Positions 1 to 7,639 of a stretch of DNA of 64,000 bases are shown here, one piece after another. The position numbers were made by a program, and so were the translations under genes. The notes beneath the pieces were generated by a model. It was not told the origin of the DNA. It was given only the letters and a program-made list of their open reading frames with translations, and made no database searches. The stretch's first letter is position 1. The number at the start of each line of letters is the position of its first letter. The stretch lies in contig NZ_KB889967.1 of NCBI RefSeq assembly GCF_000372885.1, positions 1,140,786-1,204,785 of the forward strand. The letters run 5' to 3'. The stretch is from Methyloversatilis thermotolerans (GTDB lineage: Bacteria; Pseudomonadota; Gammaproteobacteria; Burkholderiales; Rhodocyclaceae).

Positions 1-2
1 AC

Positions 3-302
3 CCCTTCGTCCACTTCGAAGTCTGCTATTACCAGGGCATCGCCTATTCCATCGAGCACGGCATGAAAGTCTTCGAAGGGGGTGCGCAAGGCGAGCACAA
101 GATGGCGCGCGGCTTCACACCGGTCGAAACCTTTTCCGCTCACTGGCTGAGGGACCCGGACATGCGAGAGGCGGTGGCCGACTACCTGGCACGGGAACGG
201 GCCGGCGTGGCGCGGCATATCGACGAACTGGAGGATCGCAGTCCATTCCGGCAAAGATGCGCGAGCGAGGATGCCGCGCCCACCCCCGGCGACCGGGTCT
301 GA
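3..302 (+). CDS. GNAT-like N-acyltransferase, COG3146 family (3' end only)
   Basis: Only the last 99 codons are present; the gene enters from the left edge. The visible part contains a stretch beginning FEVCYYQGI and the motif FEGGAQGEHK, followed by a charged tail, which resembles the C-terminal catalytic core of the FemAB/GNAT-like 'predicted N-acyltransferase' family (COG3146). The substrate of that family is not established. It converges on the pyrophosphatase gene, with a strong GC hairpin in the 36-bp gap. The family assignment is from remembered motif similarity, not from a search. Confidence 0.7.
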   Translation, partial: PFVHFEVCYYQGIAYSIEHGMKVFEGGAQGEHKMARGFTPVETFSAHWLRDPDMREAVADYLARERAGVARHIDELEDRSPFRQRCASEDAAPTPGDRV

Positions 303-307
303 ATCAA

Positions 308-332
308 GGCGGCGCGCGGCCCGCGCGCCGCC
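308..332. terminator. GC-rich hairpin between convergent genes
   Basis: Perfect 12-bp arms (308-319 and 321-332) sit between the stop codon of the acyltransferase (302) and that of ppa (339). No T-run follows on either strand, so it is a terminator-like or 3'-end-protecting hairpin rather than a classical intrinsic terminator. Confidence 0.5.
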
Positions 333-338
333 AGGGCA

Positions 339-887
339 TCAGTAGTTGGGCTTCGAATCGGACTGCAGGAAGCGGTCGACGCCGGCCATGATTTCGGCCT
401 TGGCATCCTCGATATCGCCCCAACCCTCGACCTTCACGAACTTGCCCGGTTCGAGATCCTTGTAATGCTCGAAGAAATGGGAAATCTGGTCGAGCAGGAT
501 CTGCGGCAGATCGGACGGGCTCTTGACCGAACGGTACATGGGAGTGAGCTTGTCCACCGGAACGGCAAGCAGCTTTGCGTCCTGGCCGGCCTCGTCGACC
601 ATCTTCAGCATGCCGATCGGGCGGCAGCGCACGACCACCCCGGGCGGCAACGCGAACTGGGTCAGCACCAGCACGTCCACCGGGTCACCGTCGCCGGCGA
701 TGGTGTGCGGAATGTAGCCGTAGTTGCACGGATAGTGCATGGCGGTCGACATGAAGCGGTCGACGAAAATCGCGCCGGATTCCTTGTCCACTTCGTACTT
801 GACCGGGTCCGAATGCATCGGGATTTCGATCACAACGTTGAAATCGTTGGGCAGATCCTTGCCCGACGGAACTCGCTCCAGACCCAT
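339..887 (-). CDS. ppa: Inorganic pyrophosphatase, family I
   Basis: Cytosolic enzyme that hydrolyses pyrophosphate to two phosphates and so pulls biosynthetic reactions forward. The 182-aa length is normal for the bacterial hexameric family I enzyme. The signature DGDPVDVLV is present (D66, D68 and D71 are the expected metal ligands), as are [12 protein letters not shown] near residues 21-32 and YGYIP near 56-60. It starts at an ATG 31 bp from the end of the downstream-oriented metal exporter gene and probably has its own promoter. Confident call. Confidence 0.96.
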   Translation of the reverse strand: MGLERVPSGKDLPNDFNVVIEIPMHSDPVKYEVDKESGAIFVDRFMSTAMHYPCNYGYIPHTIAGDGDPVDVLVLTQFALPPGVVVRCRPIGMLKMVDEAGQDAKLLAVPVDKLTPMYRSVKSPSDLPQILLDQISHFFEHYKDLEPGKFVKVEGWGDIEDAKAEIMAGVDRFLQSDSKPNY

Positions 888-917
888 TTAGATGCGCTCC
901 TATTGAAAAGCCGCGGA

Positions 918-1907
918 TTATAGCGATTGGTGCGATGCAGCAGAAGTGCGCTGATCACGCTTCACGTCGACAGTGATGTGCGCCAGCGCTGAATCCGCTT
1001 CCAGCATGGCGCGCAGTACCTCCGGATCGCCATCGGACGGCGCCGCGCTTACCGTCAGGGAAAGAGCATGGCGGCCGGGCGCGAGCAACCACACATGCAG
1101 ATCGAGCGTCCTCCCGCCCCACGCGGCGACCTTCGCCATCACCCGGTCGGTCAGCGCGCCTTCCATCTGTCGGTCGAGCAACACGGCCGAACTGTCCCGC
1201 GCGAGATTGGCAGCCCAGCGCAGGATGACGATGCCGCCGACGCAGGCCACAACGGGATCCATCCAGTCCATGCCGGCCCATTTACCCCCCATCAGGGCGG
1301 CGATGGCGGCGATCGAGGTCAGGGCATCCGCCACCACATGCAGATAGGCCGCCCTCAGATTGTGATCATGATGGTGATCGTCGTGGCTGTCTTCATGGTC
1401 GTGATCGCCCTGCGCATGATGATGATGATCGTGCAACAACAGCGCGCTGAGCAGGTTCACCGCCAGCCCCAGCACCGCTACCAGCAAGGCCTCGTCATAC
1501 TGGATGGCCCGGGGTTCGAAAAGGCGGGTTACCGCTTCGAAAATCATCAGCGCAGAGGCGCCTGCCAGCAGCAGACTGGACGAATACGCGGCGAGATAGG
1601 ACACCTTGCCAGGGCCGAAGCTGTAGTACGCGCTGGCGGCATGAGCGCGCATGTAGCGATAGGCAAAGGCGCTGATCGCCATGGCGGCCACATGGGTACC
1701 CATGTGCCAGCCGTCGGCCAGCAAGGCCATCGACCCCGATACATAGCCGGTCACGATCTCGACCAGCATGGCGATGCAACTGATCCAGAAGACCCGTGTG
1801 ACCGCCCGTTCGGCGCCCTCGGGTTGCATCAGGAAATCCGGGTGTGCCGTCGGACAGTGTGCGCGCGGACAAGAGTCCGCTGAATTCGGGAGTGTGTGCC
1901 GGTCCAT
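918..1907 (-). CDS. dmeF: Cation diffusion facilitator, DmeF-like Co/Ni exporter
   Basis: Inner-membrane proton-driven efflux of divalent metal ions. After the chosen ATG (1905-1907) come about six predicted membrane segments. The first contains the family signature SMALLADGWHMGTH, whose D/H residues belong to the metal site. A cytoplasmic His-rich loop (HDHHHHAQGDHDHE and a following HDDHHHDHN stretch) separates segments 4 and 5, as in DmeF proteins. The reading frame stays open upstream to 2021; ATG codons at 1916 and 1907 are both possible, and I chose the latter because the upstream residues look like translated promoter DNA. It is divergent from hemP, so metal export and haem uptake share an intergenic region. 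Co/Ni specificity is inferred from family resemblance. Confidence 0.85.
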   Translation of the reverse strand: MDRHTLPNSADSCPRAHCPTAHPDFLMQPEGAERAVTRVFWISCIAMLVEIVTGYVSGSMALLADGWHMGTHVAAMAISAFAYRYMRAHAASAYYSFGPGKVSYLAAYSSSLLLAGASALMIFEAVTRLFEPRAIQYDEALLVAVLGLAVNLLSALLLHDHHHHAQGDHDHEDSHDDHHHDHNLRAAYLHVVADALTSIAAIAALMGGKWAGMDWMDPVVACVGGIVILRWAANLARDSSAVLLDRQMEGALTDRVMAKVAAWGGRTLDLHVWLLAPGRHALSLTVSAAPSDGDPEVLRAMLEADSALAHITVDVKRDQRTSAASHQSL

Positions 1908-2000
1908 GCGGCACATTGTAAGTGCTGCCGCAGCGGCTGTCGCCGAGGCCGGATTGAACAGGGAATACCGGCCGCTTTTCGCGCATTGCTGCAAAAGCAC

Positions 2001-2047
2001 TTGACATCGCTGCGAATCCACGAATAATACGAACCATTCTCATTACT
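2001..2047 (+). promoter_or_regulatory. Promoter and Fur-box-like operator of hemP
   Basis: TTGACA at 2001-2006 is followed after 16 bp by AATAAT (2023-2028). An AT-rich stretch (about 2029-2047, containing GAACCATTCTCATTA) resembles the degenerate Fur box and overlaps the expected start of transcription. Its position just before hemP-bfd-bfr supports iron repression. Fur binding is inferred from sequence only. Confidence 0.6.
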
Positions 2048-2061
2048 AACTCTGTTGGCGA

Positions 2062-2247
2062 ATGGACCGTCCGGAAACATCGCAGTCTCAGGCGCCCGTG
2101 GCCACCAAGACACCGGCCTCGCAAGCGCCTGTCGTGCTCGACTCGAATCAGCTATTGGCCGGTCGGAAGCAGGTATCGATCAGTCATGGCGGCGAGCTGT
2201 ACTCATTGCGACTGACCCGCAACGGCAAACTCATTCTGACCAAATAA
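2062..2247 (+). CDS. hemP: Hemin uptake protein HemP/HmuP
   Basis: A 61-aa protein whose C-terminal half matches the HemP signature: a variable Ala/Pro/Gln-rich N-terminus, then SISHGGELYSLRLTRNGKLI near the end. HemP/HmuP proteins accompany haem uptake loci and are thought to help activate receptor expression in betaproteobacteria and rhizobia. The gene is the first of an apparent hemP-bfd-bfr unit and lies directly behind a Fur-like box. The TonB receptor and hmu genes are 5.6-14 kb downstream rather than adjacent, so an intervening set of genes has expanded the usual haem locus. Confidence 0.88.
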   Translation: MDRPETSQSQAPVATKTPASQAPVVLDSNQLLAGRKQVSISHGGELYSLRLTRNGKLILTK

Positions 2248-2252
2248 GCGCC

Positions 2253-2474
2253 ATGTACATCTGTCTTTGCGAGCCGGTAACCGAACGGGACATAAAGACC
2301 GCAGTCCAGGAACGCGGATGCCGCACAGTGCGCGACATCGCGGGCGAACTTGGATGCTGCCGCGATTGCGGCCGCTGTGTGCGCGCCGCCAAGGAAGTGA
2401 TCGAAGCAGCAAGAACGGAAGGCAAGGTGCTCACACTTCACCGGGATCCGGTTCTTCAAGGCATTGCGGCCTGA
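2253..2474 (+). CDS. bfd: Bacterioferritin-associated ferredoxin
   Basis: A 73-aa [2Fe-2S] protein that reduces ferric iron inside bacterioferritin to release it. The start ATG at 2253 is 5 bp after hemP. The cysteine pattern is typical of Bfd/(2Fe-2S) domains: MYICLCEPV at the N-terminus and CCRDCGRC around residues 35-42. It is directly upstream of bfr, as expected, and probably belongs to the same iron-regulated transcript as hemP. Confidence 0.9.
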   Translation: MYICLCEPVTERDIKTAVQERGCRTVRDIAGELGCCRDCGRCVRAAKEVIEAARTEGKVLTLHRDPVLQGIAA

Positions 2475-2622
2475 ACATCGAGAAAGGGAATGAGAGCAGT
2501 TGCTAACACCGTTCCCATCTGGCTCTGGGAAAGGCTTTCCGGCTTGTCGCATCGGCTCGAACAGGGCCTAGAATGTCGCCAAGACGCCAACTTCGTGGCG
2601 TCGTCTGACCGGGAGAATTCTC

Positions 2623-3102
2623 ATGAAGGGCGACAAGAAAGTCCTGCAGTTCCTGAACAAGCAGCTTGTCAATGAACTGACTGCGATCAACCAGTATTTC
2701 CTGCATGCGCGCATGTACAGGAACTGGGGACTGAAAAAGCTGGGCGATCACGAGTACCACGAATCGATCGAGGAAATGAAGCATGCGGATGTGTTGATCG
2801 AGCGCATCCTGCTGCTCGAAGGCATTCCCAACCTCCAGGATCTGCACAAGCTCATGATCGGCGAGAATGCGCCGGAAATGCTTGCCTGTGACCTGAAGCT
2901 CGAACAGGTGTCGCATGCCACACTGAAGGACGCGATCACGTGTTGCGAAACGGCCGGTGACTACGTCTCCCGTGATCTGTTCCGGAAGATTCTCGCCGAC
3001 ACCGAAGAACATATTGACTGGCTTGAAACCCAGCTCGACCTCGTGGACAAGATGGGCTTGCAGAACTATCTGCAGTCCGCGATGGGCGAAGTGGGTAGCT
3101 GA
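2623..3102 (+). CDS. bfr: Bacterioferritin
   Basis: Haem-containing iron-storage subunit of 159 aa (24 form a shell). Expected residues are visible: E18, E51, H54, E94 and H130 at the di-iron ferroxidase centre, and M52 in EEMKHAD, the haem ligand. At the position of the bridging E127 of E. coli Bfr the protein has Thr, in [11 protein letters not shown]. Either neighbouring E128 substitutes or the ferroxidase site is altered, as in species with two specialised Bfr subunits. A Shine-Dalgarno-like GGGAGAA lies about 6 bp before the ATG. No second bfr is seen in this window. Confidence 0.95.
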   Translation: MKGDKKVLQFLNKQLVNELTAINQYFLHARMYRNWGLKKLGDHEYHESIEEMKHADVLIERILLLEGIPNLQDLHKLMIGENAPEMLACDLKLEQVSHATLKDAITCCETAGDYVSRDLFRKILADTEEHIDWLETQLDLVDKMGLQNYLQSAMGEVGS

Positions 3103-3159
3103 TCGAAGTGCGCGGCTCCGGTCCCGCCTTCGGATATACCGACCTGCCGGAGCTGCGCC

Positions 3160-3291
3160 ATGAATTCCCGCCAACCGCCTGCGCCTCTGTTTTCGCACCG
3201 CCGCATGGCTGCGGGCATGGGCAGAACCGTTCTGTCGGCGCTGATCAGCGCAGGTATACTTTGGATGCTCATTGCGCTGCCGGGAACCTAG
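3160..3291 (+). CDS. Small membrane protein, unknown
   Basis: A 43-codon frame with GGAG 6 bp before its ATG. It encodes a basic, Pro-rich N-terminus (SRQPPAPLFSHRR) and one hydrophobic segment (VLSALISAGILWMLIALPG) ending at the stop, that is, a single-pass membrane peptide. It sits between bfr and tonB in the same direction. I do not recognise it. It could instead be untranslated leader of tonB, so confidence is modest. Confidence 0.4.
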   Translation: MNSRQPPAPLFSHRRMAAGMGRTVLSALISAGILWMLIALPGT

Positions 3292-3346
3292 CCCTGTTGC
3301 CTCAAGCGCGCATGTATCACCGTTTCAACCTGGGGCGACACACCCG

Positions 3347-4159
3347 ATGTCCGGCGCAGCCACTGATCGAATACCGGAAATTCCTCAGCAGACCTTGGCC
3401 GTGAACACGACGGGACATGTCCCGCATGGGCGGGAACATGCCTACTCGCATTCCCGTTTCGGCTACCGATCCTGCGCGCTCCTCCTTGCCGCCATGCTGC
3501 ATGCGCTGGCCGTGTTCTGGGCAATGCGCATGCCGGCGCCCGAAGCGCTTCAACCGCCCGTCATTCTGCAGGCTGCACTCATCGCCCCCGAGCCACTGCC
3601 GATGGCGCCGCCCGAACCGCCCAAGGAAAAGCCCAGGGTGGAGCCGGAACAGCCCAAGGCAAAACCGAAGCCACAACCCCGGACGCGTCAGGAGCACGCC
3701 CTGCCGCAACTCGTGAGCCCGAGTGACGCGCCCAGCCCGGTCAGTGCGCCGCCTCAGCCGCCGGCCCCGCCAGAGCCGGTCGCGATCGACGCCCCGCCTG
3801 CGCCGCCGGCACGTGAGTCCAGTCCGGCACCCGCGCCGGTCGCGGCCTCAGCCCCGGTGGCTGAACCGCCTCCTCCTGCCCCACCCAGGTTCAATGCGGC
3901 CTATCTGCAGAACCCGCGTCCGCCCTATCCCGCGATGTCGCGGCGTCTGGGAGAGGTCGGGCGGGTGGTGTTGCGGGTCATGGTCGAGGCGGACGGCCTG
4001 CCATCCAGGGTTGAAGTCCGACGTTCCAGCGGTTTCCCGCGTCTGGACGACGCCGCGCTTGAAGCGGTGAAGAAGTGGAAGTTCGTTCCGGCGAAGCGCG
4101 GCGACGAAGCGGTTGCCGGCGCGGTGGATGTGCCGATCGACTTCAGTCTCAGTTCATAA
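3347..4159 (+). CDS. tonB: TonB energy-transducing protein
   Basis: Periplasm-spanning protein that carries proton-motive energy from ExbBD to outer-membrane receptors. From the ATG at 3347 it has 270 aa: a short cytoplasmic tail, one membrane anchor (CALLLAAMLHALAVFWAM), a long Pro/Glu/Lys/Ala spacer rich in PP and KPKPQP motifs, and a C-terminal TonB domain (NPRPPYPAMSRRLGEVG to WKFVPAKRG) with the family YP motif and LDDAALEAVKKW. The frame is open from 3272 and the start is uncertain; there is no clear ribosome site at 3347. It is followed by exbB and exbD in one operon that presumably powers the haem receptor at 7640-9853. Confidence 0.9.
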   Translation: MSGAATDRIPEIPQQTLAVNTTGHVPHGREHAYSHSRFGYRSCALLLAAMLHALAVFWAMRMPAPEALQPPVILQAALIAPEPLPMAPPEPPKEKPRVEPEQPKAKPKPQPRTRQEHALPQLVSPSDAPSPVSAPPQPPAPPEPVAIDAPPAPPARESSPAPAPVAASAPVAEPPPPAPPRFNAAYLQNPRPPYPAMSRRLGEVGRVVLRVMVEADGLPSRVEVRRSSGFPRLDDAALEAVKKWKFVPAKRGDEAVAGAVDVPIDFSLSS

Positions 4160-4234
4160 TCCACACACGACAGGCGCGCTCGTACTACACTGCGGCGCGA
4201 TCTGGCAACCGGCTTTCCACAGGAGAACCACAGA

Positions 4235-4993
4235 ATGAATGAAACCCTCGGTTTTGCCCACTTTCTTTCCAATGCGGATGGCGTGGCAAAGACGATCCTC
4301 GTGCTCATGGTGATCGCTTCGGTCGGCACCTGGTTCCTGATCGTGCTCAAGGGCATCGTCGCGCTGCGCCAGCGCAGCGCGAGCGGCAACTTCCTTGACC
4401 GCTTCTGGAATGCATCCTCGCTCGAGGACGTCGCACGCGACATGCGCTCCAATGGCGTCACCGATCCGTTCTCGCACCTCGTGCACGAGGGGTTCAGCGC
4501 GGTGGAGACATTGCGCAGTGGCAGCGCGGGCACGCGTGGCCTGATCGCGACCGGCAGCGCCGACGAATTCCTGACGCGTGCGCTCAAGCGTTCGATCGAA
4601 CGTGACCGGAGCCGGATGGAGTACGGACAGACCTTCCTGGCGTCGGTCGCCTCCAGCGCGCCCTTCATCGGCCTGCTGGGTACCGTGTGGGGCATCTATC
4701 ACGCCCTGCTGGCTATCGGTGCATCGGGTCAGGGTACGCTGGACAAGGTGGCCGGCCCGGTGGGCGAGGCGCTCATCATGACCGCCATCGGCCTGGCCAC
4801 CGCCATCCCGGCGGCACTTGCCTTCAACTTCTTCGCCCGTTCGACGCGCAATGTGATGGCCGAACTGAACAGTTTTGCGCACGACGTATTCGTCATGCTG
4901 TCCACCGGCGTCAAGGACAGCGGTTCAAACGATCCGCGCGCTACGGGTGATCGCGTGCTGTCGCTGGTCGAACGCAACCGCGGCACGCACTGA
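4235..4993 (+). CDS. exbB: ExbB proton-channel subunit (MotA/TolQ/ExbB family)
   Basis: Inner-membrane pentameric channel subunit that, with ExbD, uses the proton gradient to energise TonB. At 252 aa it has one membrane segment near residues 18-40 and two more near 125-150 (SSAPFIGLLGTVWGIYHALLAI) and 165-190 (GEALIMTAIGLATAIPAALAF), separated by a large cytoplasmic loop, which is the ExbB/TolQ topology. AGGAG precedes the ATG by 10 bp. Genetic linkage to tonB and exbD argues for ExbB rather than TolQ. Confidence 0.94.
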   Translation: MNETLGFAHFLSNADGVAKTILVLMVIASVGTWFLIVLKGIVALRQRSASGNFLDRFWNASSLEDVARDMRSNGVTDPFSHLVHEGFSAVETLRSGSAGTRGLIATGSADEFLTRALKRSIERDRSRMEYGQTFLASVASSAPFIGLLGTVWGIYHALLAIGASGQGTLDKVAGPVGEALIMTAIGLATAIPAALAFNFFARSTRNVMAELNSFAHDVFVMLSTGVKDSGSNDPRATGDRVLSLVERNRGTH

Positions 4994-5007
4994 ACGGAGT
5001 CCCCATC

Positions 5008-5427
5008 ATGGCATTTGCGAGTTTCGAGCAGGATGACGACGGTCCGATGGCGGAAATCAACATGATTCCGTTGATCGACGTGATGCTGGTGCTGCTCATC
5101 ATATTCATGGTGACCGCGCCCTTGCTGACGCATGCGGTGAAGGTTGACCTGCCGAAGGAGTCGACCAGCGCCAACCAGCTTCCTCCCGAGAACATCCAGA
5201 TCGCGATCGGGCCCGACGAACAGCTTTACTGGGCCGGCGAGAAGGTCGATTCCGCCACGCTGACGGCACGTCTGCAGGAAGCGGCCGCCAAGGACAAGAG
5301 CACCGAAGTGCAGTTGCGCGCGGACCAGGGTGTGGCCTACCGCGCAGTAGCCCATGTCATGAGCGAAGCCGCGCGCCTGGGCTTGACGCGCATCGGCTTC
5401 GTGACCGATCCGAGCGCTGCGAAATAG
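5008..5427 (+). CDS. exbD: ExbD proton-channel subunit (TolR/ExbD family)
   Basis: A 139-aa partner of ExbB. It has a short cytoplasmic start, one membrane helix (MIPLIDVMLVLLIIFMVTAPL) containing the essential Asp at residue 24, and a periplasmic domain of about 95 aa. It begins 14 bp after exbB and ends the tonB-exbB-exbD operon; a new promoter follows about 95 bp downstream. Confidence 0.94.
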   Translation: MAFASFEQDDDGPMAEINMIPLIDVMLVLLIIFMVTAPLLTHAVKVDLPKESTSANQLPPENIQIAIGPDEQLYWAGEKVDSATLTARLQEAAAKDKSTEVQLRADQGVAYRAVAHVMSEAARLGLTRIGFVTDPSAAK

Positions 5428-5523
5428 GCGTTGCCGGGTCGGTAGCGCTGCTGTGCAGATCGCCTCTTGCTGCGGAAACGATTGCATTGGCGATAAAATG
5501 TTTCGTGTCCAGGCCTCACTTGC

Positions 5524-5570
5524 TTGACAGAGCGTGCGCCCGCTGTTGTAATGCGAATTGTTCTCATCGC
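5524..5570 (+). promoter_or_regulatory. Sigma-70-type promoter with Fur-box-like operator
   Basis: TTGACA (5524-5529), 17 bp, TGTAAT (5547-5552), followed at 5551-5570 by ATGCGAATTGTTCTCATCGC, which resembles a Fur box and is close in wording to the box before hemP (GAA-CCATT/TTGTT-CTCAT). It is about 140 bp before the 81-aa gene and rpsD paralogue, and I see no terminator in between. This suggests that those two genes respond to iron. Confidence 0.55.
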
Positions 5571-5709
5571 GTCCCACGACGGGAACAATAGCCAGCCCCG
5601 CTCTGCTCCCCCGTCCGCAGATCAACGCCAGCCACCGCTTCATTCACGCGGGCGCGCCCTGGAGCTTTTCCAGGACGGTTGGCGTGAACACTCAAGACGG
5701 AGGATGCAC

Positions 5710-5955
5710 ATGAGTACGGACTGCAGCGAGAACGCAGAGGCTAGCCCGAGCACGCTTGCCGCCGCCACGCTGTTCGTGATGACCCGCTTTGCCGAGCGTC
5801 CGTGCCCGGAAGTGGCTCAGATGGTCATCCGGCATCTGGAAGTCGTCGCCGACGACGAACGCGCCGATCCACTGATGCGCGAAGTCTGCGGCGCGCTGAT
5901 CAACCGCTGGACCTTGCATGCCGTCGGCGATATATCGCCCCGGCCCGCACACTGA
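5710..5955 (+). CDS. Unknown 81-aa acidic protein, apparently iron-regulated
   Basis: Start chosen at 5710 because GGAGG (5699-5703) lies 6 bp before it; an ATG at 5704 overlaps that site. The protein is soluble, acidic and probably helical, with no signal peptide. Its centre (ATLFVMTRFAERPCPEVAQ) and its end (MREVCGALINRW) contain two Cys. I do not recognise a family. It stands 17 bp before the S4 paralogue in the same direction and behind a promoter with a Fur-like box, so the two are likely co-transcribed. A role in iron-limited growth is an inference from context only. Confidence 0.6.
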   Translation: MSTDCSENAEASPSTLAAATLFVMTRFAERPCPEVAQMVIRHLEVVADDERADPLMREVCGALINRWTLHAVGDISPRPAH

Positions 5956-5972
5956 AACAACACGGAGTTCCC

Positions 5973-6587
5973 ATGTCCCGTTACACCGGCCCCCGACTGC
6001 GCGTACTGCGCGCCCTCGGCACCGAGCTTCCCGGCCTGACCCGCAAATCGGCGGAAAACCGTACTTCGCCTCCGGGCCAGCACGGCGCACGTCCCAACCG
6101 TCGCAAGTCGGAATTCGGCGCCCAGTTGATGGAAAAGCAGAAGCTGCGCTACAACTACGGCCTGACCGAAACCCAGTTGCGCGCGGTGTTCAAGGAAGCT
6201 GAACGCTCCAAGCTGCCGACCGGTGAAAAGCTGGTCGAGCTGCTGGAGCGCCGCCTCGACAACATCGTGTTCCGCGGAGGCCTGGCGCCGACCATTCCCG
6301 CCGCGCGTCAGCTTGTGCGTCACCGTCACGTACTGCTGAATGGTCGCAAGGTCAATATCCCGTCCATCCGTGTCCGCGTGGGCGACACCATCACGCTGAC
6401 CGAGAAGGGCCGCAAGGTGCAGAGCGTGGTCGATGCGCTCGCCACTCCTTCACTTGAACGCGCGGAATGGATCGCCTTCGACGAGGCTTCGCTCACCCTT
6501 CGGCTGGCGCATTTGCCGCCGGGCGACGCCACACCCTTTCCGTTCGAATCGCAGAAGGTCGTCGAGTTCTACGCCTTGCGCGTGTAA
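5973..6587 (+). CDS. rpsD2: Ribosomal protein S4 paralogue, cysteine-free
   Basis: A 204-aa S4: N-terminal rRNA-binding domain starting SRYTGPRLRVLRALG, then PPGQHGARPNRRKSEFG, and the S4 RNA-binding domain around RRLDNIVFRGG to VRHRHVLLNGRKVN. It contains no Cys at all, so it is of the zinc/iron-independent type. S4 is normally encoded in the rpsM-rpsK-rpsD-rpoA operon; none of those genes is here, so this is probably a second, stand-alone copy. It sits 17 bp behind an unknown gene, inside an iron-uptake island and apparently under an iron-responsive promoter. ACGGAG precedes the ATG by about 6 bp. Confidence 0.9.
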   Translation: MSRYTGPRLRVLRALGTELPGLTRKSAENRTSPPGQHGARPNRRKSEFGAQLMEKQKLRYNYGLTETQLRAVFKEAERSKLPTGEKLVELLERRLDNIVFRGGLAPTIPAARQLVRHRHVLLNGRKVNIPSIRVRVGDTITLTEKGRKVQSVVDALATPSLERAEWIAFDEASLTLRLAHLPPGDATPFPFESQKVVEFYALRV

Positions 6588-6939
6588 CGCGGATCGCCGT
6601 CACCGCGCCATGCGGCGGACGGCGGAATCTGCGCGGCTGTCCGCTTGACGCGAACAGCCGGTACGGAATCAATCCACCGGTGATGCTGCACATGTTGTCC
6701 TTCCTCTCTCCTTTCCAGATCCTGCCTGCCGCAGGCCAGGGCACGTCCTGTACGAACTGCTGATCGGCATTCCGGCGCTCAGGGTGCGCGGCGCCGACAG
6801 CAGACCCTGGTAATCCGTCGTTCGACGGATTCACGACAGAAAGATCGCATGCGCTGACGACGCGGGGTCGTGGCTGATCCGTGAGGCCTTTCATGTGCCT
6901 TTCACGGAAGCGATCGATGCAGAGCTCGAAAGGACGATC
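6588..6939. other. Intergenic region with hairpins, before a PEP-CTERM gene
   Basis: 352 bp without a convincing gene. It contains a perfect 9-bp inverted repeat with a 2-nt loop (AATCCGTCG at 6812-6820, CGACGGATT at 6823-6831) and, just upstream, a CAGGGT...ACCCTG pair. There is no T-run. This is probably leader or regulatory sequence for the PEP-CTERM gene at 6940. Confidence 0.4.
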
Positions 6940-7593
6940 ATGCATCTGAAGAAGACTCTGGCGACCGCGTTCGCCGGTGGCATCCTGGCCATTTCCTCGA
7001 TGGCCGCCCATGCCGAAAGCTGGTATTCCAGCTACACCACCTCGTTCGATGTCAGCGGCTACGCCGAGTGGGACGTGTTCTCGACGGCCAGCGGTCAGAA
7101 TGCGCCGGACGTGGCGACCAATCTGAGCGGCGCCTGGGTGCAGGAACACTCCGGTACCAGCTTCATCACCGGTGGCGGCAACATCTACAGCTTCGCGATG
7201 CCGACCGACTTCACGCTCTATGCGCCAACCGCAAGCGGCACTGGCACACGCGACGTCGTGCTGCGCATCATGACCCTGGGCACAGCGCTCGATCTCAGTT
7301 CCATCACGCTGGGCGGTCTGACCTATGACAGCTATTCGCTGCTCGGGTCAGAAACGCTTGGCGGCATGGGCGGCGAAGGTCAGGAGCTGGTATTCGTCTG
7401 GAATGACGTCGCGAATGCCGACGGACTGACTTTCGACTTCAACGCACTGGGCAGCAGCATGAGTCTTGCCCGCGCCTCGGTGTATTACAGCTCCCTCGAA
7501 TCGCTGCCGGCCGTTCCCGAGCCTTCGACATGGGCAACCATGATCGCCGGCCTCGGTCTGCTCGCAGCCATCGGACGTCGCCGCCTCGGCTGA
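6940..7593 (+). CDS. PEP-CTERM exported protein (first of two paralogues)
   Basis: A 217-aa secreted protein. It has a Sec signal peptide (residues 1-24, ending AAHA-ES), a Gly/Ser/Thr-rich beta-type body, and at the C-terminus the exosortase sorting signal VPEPSTW, a short hydrophobic segment (MIAGLGLLAAIG) and RRRLG. Such proteins are processed by exosortase and linked to the envelope or extracellular matrix. GAAAGGAC precedes the ATG. It stands 46 bp before a haem-type TonB receptor and resembles the PEP-CTERM protein at 10397-11041 (shared N-S/A-PD, SF-I/L-T...GN-I/L-YS, TLGG-F/M-GG, MSL blocks). The ligand is unknown; haem binding or receptor assistance is only a suggestion from position. 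Confidence 0.88.
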   Translation: MHLKKTLATAFAGGILAISSMAAHAESWYSSYTTSFDVSGYAEWDVFSTASGQNAPDVATNLSGAWVQEHSGTSFITGGGNIYSFAMPTDFTLYAPTASGTGTRDVVLRIMTLGTALDLSSITLGGLTYDSYSLLGSETLGGMGGEGQELVFVWNDVANADGLTFDFNALGSSMSLARASVYYSSLESLPAVPEPSTWATMIAGLGLLAAIGRRRLG

Positions 7594-7603
7594 TCTTCGG
7601 CCT

Positions 7604-7628
7604 GCCCGTCGGCCGTCGGCCGACGGGC
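7604..7628 (+). promoter_or_regulatory. Strong hairpin just before the TonB-receptor start codon
   Basis: Perfect 11-bp arms (GCCCGTCGGCC at 7604-7614, GGCCGACGGGC at 7618-7628) with a 3-nt loop end 11 bp before the receptor ATG. No Shine-Dalgarno sequence is visible there. Without a T-run, it could separate expression of the PEP-CTERM gene from that of the receptor, or control translation of the receptor. Confidence 0.5.
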
Positions 7629-7639
7629 GCCCTCGTACC

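Noticed and set aside
6588..6939. A small gene or riboswitch before the first PEP-CTERM gene
   Set aside because: Only short hairpins are seen; no conserved riboswitch core and no supported reading frame.
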